Shown piece after piece: positions 61,437 to 64,000 of a DNA stretch of 64,000 nt (the stretch's first letter is position 1; every line of letters starts with the position of its first letter). Below the pieces are notes generated by a model. The model ran no database searches, was not told where the DNA came from, and was given only the letters and a program-made list of their open reading frames with translations. This DNA comes from JAJDTR01 sp965220415 (GTDB lineage: Bacteria; Poribacteria; WGA-4E; JAJDTR01): contig OZ244829.1 of NCBI GenBank assembly GCA_965220415.1, positions 2,542,001-2,606,000 on the forward strand, given 5' to 3'. The position numbers and the translations under genes are program-made.

Positions 61437-62159
61437 ATGGAACGTAAATTATTAGTTTCTTCGTTGCTTGTTTCGTGCCTTATCCTGTTCGTTTCATTCG
61501 GGTACTATCTCTATACCGGCTATCGATTGCGCGTCGAAAATCAGAGCGTACAGGAATTAATTACCAAACTGGAATCCCCTGTCGTCGAGCGTTGGAACGC
61601 TGGCGATTCCTTTCAACACTCGAGACTCGAACACACAAATGCAGAGCCAACGGAACACGAAGTGTTTGAGCAGCTCTTTGAAAGTACGGAATTGGAGGAG
61701 ATGGAAGAGACCGAAATTGCCGCCTTGTTAGACGCCTTTGACGAGATAGACGGCTTTGGGGGGCAGGACGAGGAAACCACAGACGGGCTGCTAAGCCATC
61801 GGGAACGCGAACAACTCTTCACAGAACTCAAACCAATAATCACGCGACGGGATGAATTTTGGCTAGCAGCAATGCCTCTTCATAACGAAGCAGATCGACG
61901 GTCGCAAAGAATGCAGGAAATCGGGGAACTCTCAATTGGCACCTCCGACGACAATACTGCCAGGCTGCACGACGAATGGGAAAGGCATTCCGCTCGATTA
62001 GACGAATTATATCCTATACTAGATTCTCATCACGAAGAAGACAAGCGACTGCTCAAACAGATAAAGCAGAAAATATCGGAGTATGGAATAACTAATGCCG
62101 AATTCTGGGGACAGTATTGGCACACAGGGATTTATAACTCTTGGAGAGAGGCGCTATGA
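61437..62159 (+). CDS. Single-pass membrane protein with acidic helical domain
   Basis: A 240-residue protein. One N-terminal membrane helix (about 6-28, LVSSLLVSCLILFVSFGYYL) is followed by a mostly helical domain. A strongly acidic stretch spans about 75-120 (STELEEMEETEIAALLDAFD, GGQDEET); later helices are rich in Glu, Arg and His (RSQRMQEIG, DEWERHSARLDELYPILDSH). I recognise no family. It sits 45 bases after the SUMF1-fold gene in the same direction and is probably in its operon. A role as an envelope chaperone or scaffold would fit but is a guess. Confidence 0.72.
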   Translation: MERKLLVSSLLVSCLILFVSFGYYLYTGYRLRVENQSVQELITKLESPVVERWNAGDSFQHSRLEHTNAEPTEHEVFEQLFESTELEEMEETEIAALLDAFDEIDGFGGQDEETTDGLLSHREREQLFTELKPIITRRDEFWLAAMPLHNEADRRSQRMQEIGELSIGTSDDNTARLHDEWERHSARLDELYPILDSHHEEDKRLLKQIKQKISEYGITNAEFWGQYWHTGIYNSWREAL

Positions 62160-62229
62160 CAAGTTTTCGTCAATACTCTCAAGAAGCAATAGGTTTTATC
62201 TATCTCGTTCCATCGATTTGTAATGGGAA

Positions 62230-62259
62230 GAAACCGAGTTTTTAGGAAAATTCGGTTTC
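62230..62259. repeat. GAAACCGAGTTTT palindrome, copy in the redox gene set
   Basis: Arms GAAACCGAGTTTTT and AAAATTCGGTTTC around a short loop, between the membrane protein and peptide genes. It could attenuate or protect the transcript. Confidence 0.78.
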
Positions 62260-62345
62260 AGTTTTCAGTGTGGAAATACCTCTTCCTCGCAAGGGCAAAT
62301 TGGGAAGAGAAGTAACTTAACCTTTAAGAAAGGAGATAACTTACG

Positions 62346-62765
62346 ATGTTTACGACACGGTTCGCACGAAATACAACCTGTTTTGGGGCAACTTTCCTAG
62401 TTGCGATATTTGCCTTGGTAGCCCTGTTGCATAGCTCCCAGGCCGAGTTTGAGGCGTTGAGCGATGAAGCTATGTCGCAATTTCTCGGCGGAGCAAAGAC
62501 AAAAGGCAATTTTATCCAAGGGCAAAGCGGCTCAATAGCCAATTGTAACTGGCCAAGCAGTTGTCCACCCCAACAATTTACCTTCAGACCGCTCATTTAT
62601 TCTTGCTTTACCTGCTATCCGGGTCAAATAGAATACCGCGAAGAAACGGTTTACTTGCAAACTAAGAGTTGGTGTGACAACACCCTACCGACCGAGTGCC
62701 CGTTTGGAAGGCGGCAAACAGGCAAGAGGACCAGGTGTAATACTTCACTAGGCTCCTTTTGCTGA
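62346..62765 (+). CDS. Secreted eight-cysteine peptide with Gly-Gly leader motif
   Basis: A 139-residue precursor. A hydrophobic export segment spans about 12-33 (FGATFLVAIFALVALLHSSQ). Then FEALSDEAMSQFLGG ends at G48-G49, closely resembling the double-glycine leaders (LSDEEL-x-x-IxGG) cut by peptidase-containing ABC exporters. The 90 residues after it contain eight cysteines (67, 73, 87, 90, 110, 118, 131, 139), including the C-terminal residue, suited to four disulfides. AAGGAG lies about 10 bases before the ATG. No exporter gene is in the window. Having both a signal-like helix and a GG motif is odd; the GG site may instead serve another protease. Confidence 0.75.
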   Translation: MFTTRFARNTTCFGATFLVAIFALVALLHSSQAEFEALSDEAMSQFLGGAKTKGNFIQGQSGSIANCNWPSSCPPQQFTFRPLIYSCFTCYPGQIEYREETVYLQTKSWCDNTLPTECPFGRRQTGKRTRCNTSLGSFC

Positions 62766-62805
62766 ACAGTTACTCACGCGATTGAGGTATTTCCACTTTT
62801 GGGTT

Positions 62806-62835
62806 CTTTTTCCTCGCGGCAACGTGAGGAAAAAG
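62806..62835. other. Hairpin after the cysteine-rich peptide gene
   Basis: CTTTTTCCTC and GAGGAAAAAG pair around a GC-rich loop. No T-tract follows on either strand, so it is more likely an RNA stability or processing element than a terminator. Confidence 0.5.
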
Positions 62836-62968
62836 AGCCTGTTGCTATACAATATCCTCAAAACTTAAGTAGCTCAATACGATGAAATGCCAACAGTCTA
62901 GTGTTTGCGGGACAACTATACGACCCGCCAGCAAGTTTCGGACAACTCAATATTGAGGGAGGAAAATA

Positions 62969-64000
62969 TGTTTAGAATATTCTGCACACTTGCGCTCTTT
63001 TCGATTGCCCCTTTCTGCCGATCTGGAGAGTTAACGACTAAACAGCTTATCGCCGGCGTCAATCAAGCGCGAAACCAAATCAAAACCGGCGAGATGCGAC
63101 TTTTGATAACATTCGACTATGAAGCCAAAAAGTCTCCCGAAGAGATTCAAGTCTGGATACAAGAACAAAGGGAGGAAATTTTACGAGAATATCCAAGCCC
63201 TCATCAAAAAGATCTCCGACAGGGATCTCTCAACGATCTTCCTCTTGAAGCAAAGTGGTATGATAAACGCCAAGAGCGTGAAGAATCGAACATCGCCTTC
63301 AAAATTTTTGACGCAGATCCTGTGCATAATCCGAGGCTTTTTCAATACAAGATGAACCAAATTTGTCGTTTAGAGACAGATTTATTTAGCGAGGAAGCCG
63401 CACATGTCGACGCTGATGCCTACCGCGTTATAACTTACGATGGAAAAACCCAAGCTTATGAAGCATTGGATGATTTTCCTGCGGACTCAATTTCTTTTGT
63501 CAACCGCAGTCTTTACAGAAGTTTTCTCTATTTTCACCAATATGGGCGTTCCACCTATCGTTTGCCTCCTAATGCAAAACTTGCAGACAGAGAAGTGATA
63601 GCTGGGGTCAATTGCTATGTACTTGAATTCCAGCCGTCTGCCAGCGACCCTGCCCTACCTCCTGGGCGACTTGTGAAAATCTGGGTCGATCCAGAAAAAG
63701 CCTTTTGTGTTCTTAAACAGGAGTCACAAAAATTGTCTGATGATAAGCGTCCTCCAGACACGTGGACGATGATCTATGAGGACTTTCGACAATACGGGAA
63801 CATCTGGTTCCCCACTGTGTCCCGATGGATACATAAATGGCCCGGAGGAAAACTTGACCGCGTTAACACCTTTGTTGTTAAAGAAGCCCAATTCAATCTT
63901 GACTTTCCAATTGATTTTTTTAACGTTGACCGGAAATCTTACCTGAATCAAAGCCCGCATCTTCAACTGGATCCACAAGGTTTGGAAGGACTACTCGGCA
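62969..64000 (+). CDS. LolA-like outer-membrane lipoprotein-sorting-fold protein, 3' partial
   Basis: The frame runs from an ATG at 62969 (GGGAGGA 6-11 bases upstream) to the window end, 344 codons without a stop. An export signal spans about 1-20 (FRIFCTLALFSIAPFCRS). The C-terminal two-thirds look like the LolA/LolB-type half-barrel seen in sorting-like proteins: VIAGVNCYVLEF, GRLVKIWVDPEKAFCVLKQE, then WTMIYEDFRQYGNIWFPTVS. Such domains bind acyl chains or lipopeptides. It follows the cysteine-rich peptide gene by 203 bases in the same direction. The partner and true C-terminus are outside the window. Confidence 0.75.

Noticed and set aside
62806..62835. Hairpin as a rho-independent terminator
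   Set aside because: No run of T follows the stem on either strand.

Overview
This 64 kb window looks like chromosome from a diderm (LPS-making) bacterium of roughly 50% GC. Two lipid A genes (lpxB, lpxK) show the LPS outer membrane. Leucine-rich-repeat/glycosidase proteins ending in dockerin repeats, sigma-54 regulation, a SUMF1-fold protein and intergenic space packed with short mobile repeats all resemble Candidatus Poribacteria or a nearby marine or sponge-associated lineage. That placement is inference: the window has no rRNA marker, and I found no tRNA gene, CRISPR array, prophage or intact transposase.

Layout. 1-6.0 kb: translation genes infC (5' cut), rpmI, rplT, then pheS-pheT behind a canonical T-box leader, and a MenG/UbiE methyltransferase. 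6.2-10.9 kb (minus strand): a histone-deacetylase-fold hydrolase with a nicotinamidase-like hydrolase, the tRNA t6A genes tsaC and tsaD, and a TPR-TlpA thioredoxin. 11.3-19.4 kb: a beta-propeller glycosidase-like protein, a nucleotidyltransferase with a small partner, an LRR-glycosidase-dockerin protein, a repeat-rich 1.8 kb desert with an IS remnant, and an L,D-transpeptidase. 19.6-30.7 kb: a cold-shock domain fused to two Sm/Hfq-like domains, ferredoxin, dihydrolipoamide dehydrogenase, a methyl-cycle cluster (metK, ahcY, a small membrane protein, a PfkB kinase that may be an adenosine kinase) and ribosomal protein S1. 31.4-40.7 kb: a partner-switching signalling island with two STAS antagonists, an RsbW-like kinase, two PP2C phosphatases, a hybrid histidine kinase and a receiver. 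41.6-53.4 kb: an HpnI-like glycosyltransferase, a radical SAM/SPASM protein, a TPR envelope protein, a second LRR-dockerin protein, lpxK-lpxB, argC, a VOC protein and a GT2 glycosyltransferase. 53.6-64 kb: RecQ, then a sigma-54 regulator followed by an envelope/thiol-redox gene set that runs off the end.

The most interesting unit is 55.9-64.0 kb. A PAS-AAA-Fis sigma-54 activator has three perfect or near-perfect 17-bp palindromes and a sigma-54 promoter upstream. A second sigma-54 promoter with its own 19-bp inverted repeat precedes a pseudo-phosphatase/CxxC-thioredoxin/CcdA fusion, a SUMF1 protein without its catalytic cysteines, a membrane protein, a secreted eight-cysteine peptide with a Gly-Gly leader motif, and a LolA-like protein. 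I propose a sigma-54-controlled system for exporting and folding a cysteine-rich peptide.

The second theme is a nested set of mobile repeats. At least four terminal-inverted-repeat families are present. One copy sits inside another, with target duplications (TTA and an 11-12 bp direct repeat) that prove the order of insertion. A fixed-length 37-bp unit occurs at ten places, and empty-site comparisons are available within the window. A palindrome family has entered the pheS T-box leader.
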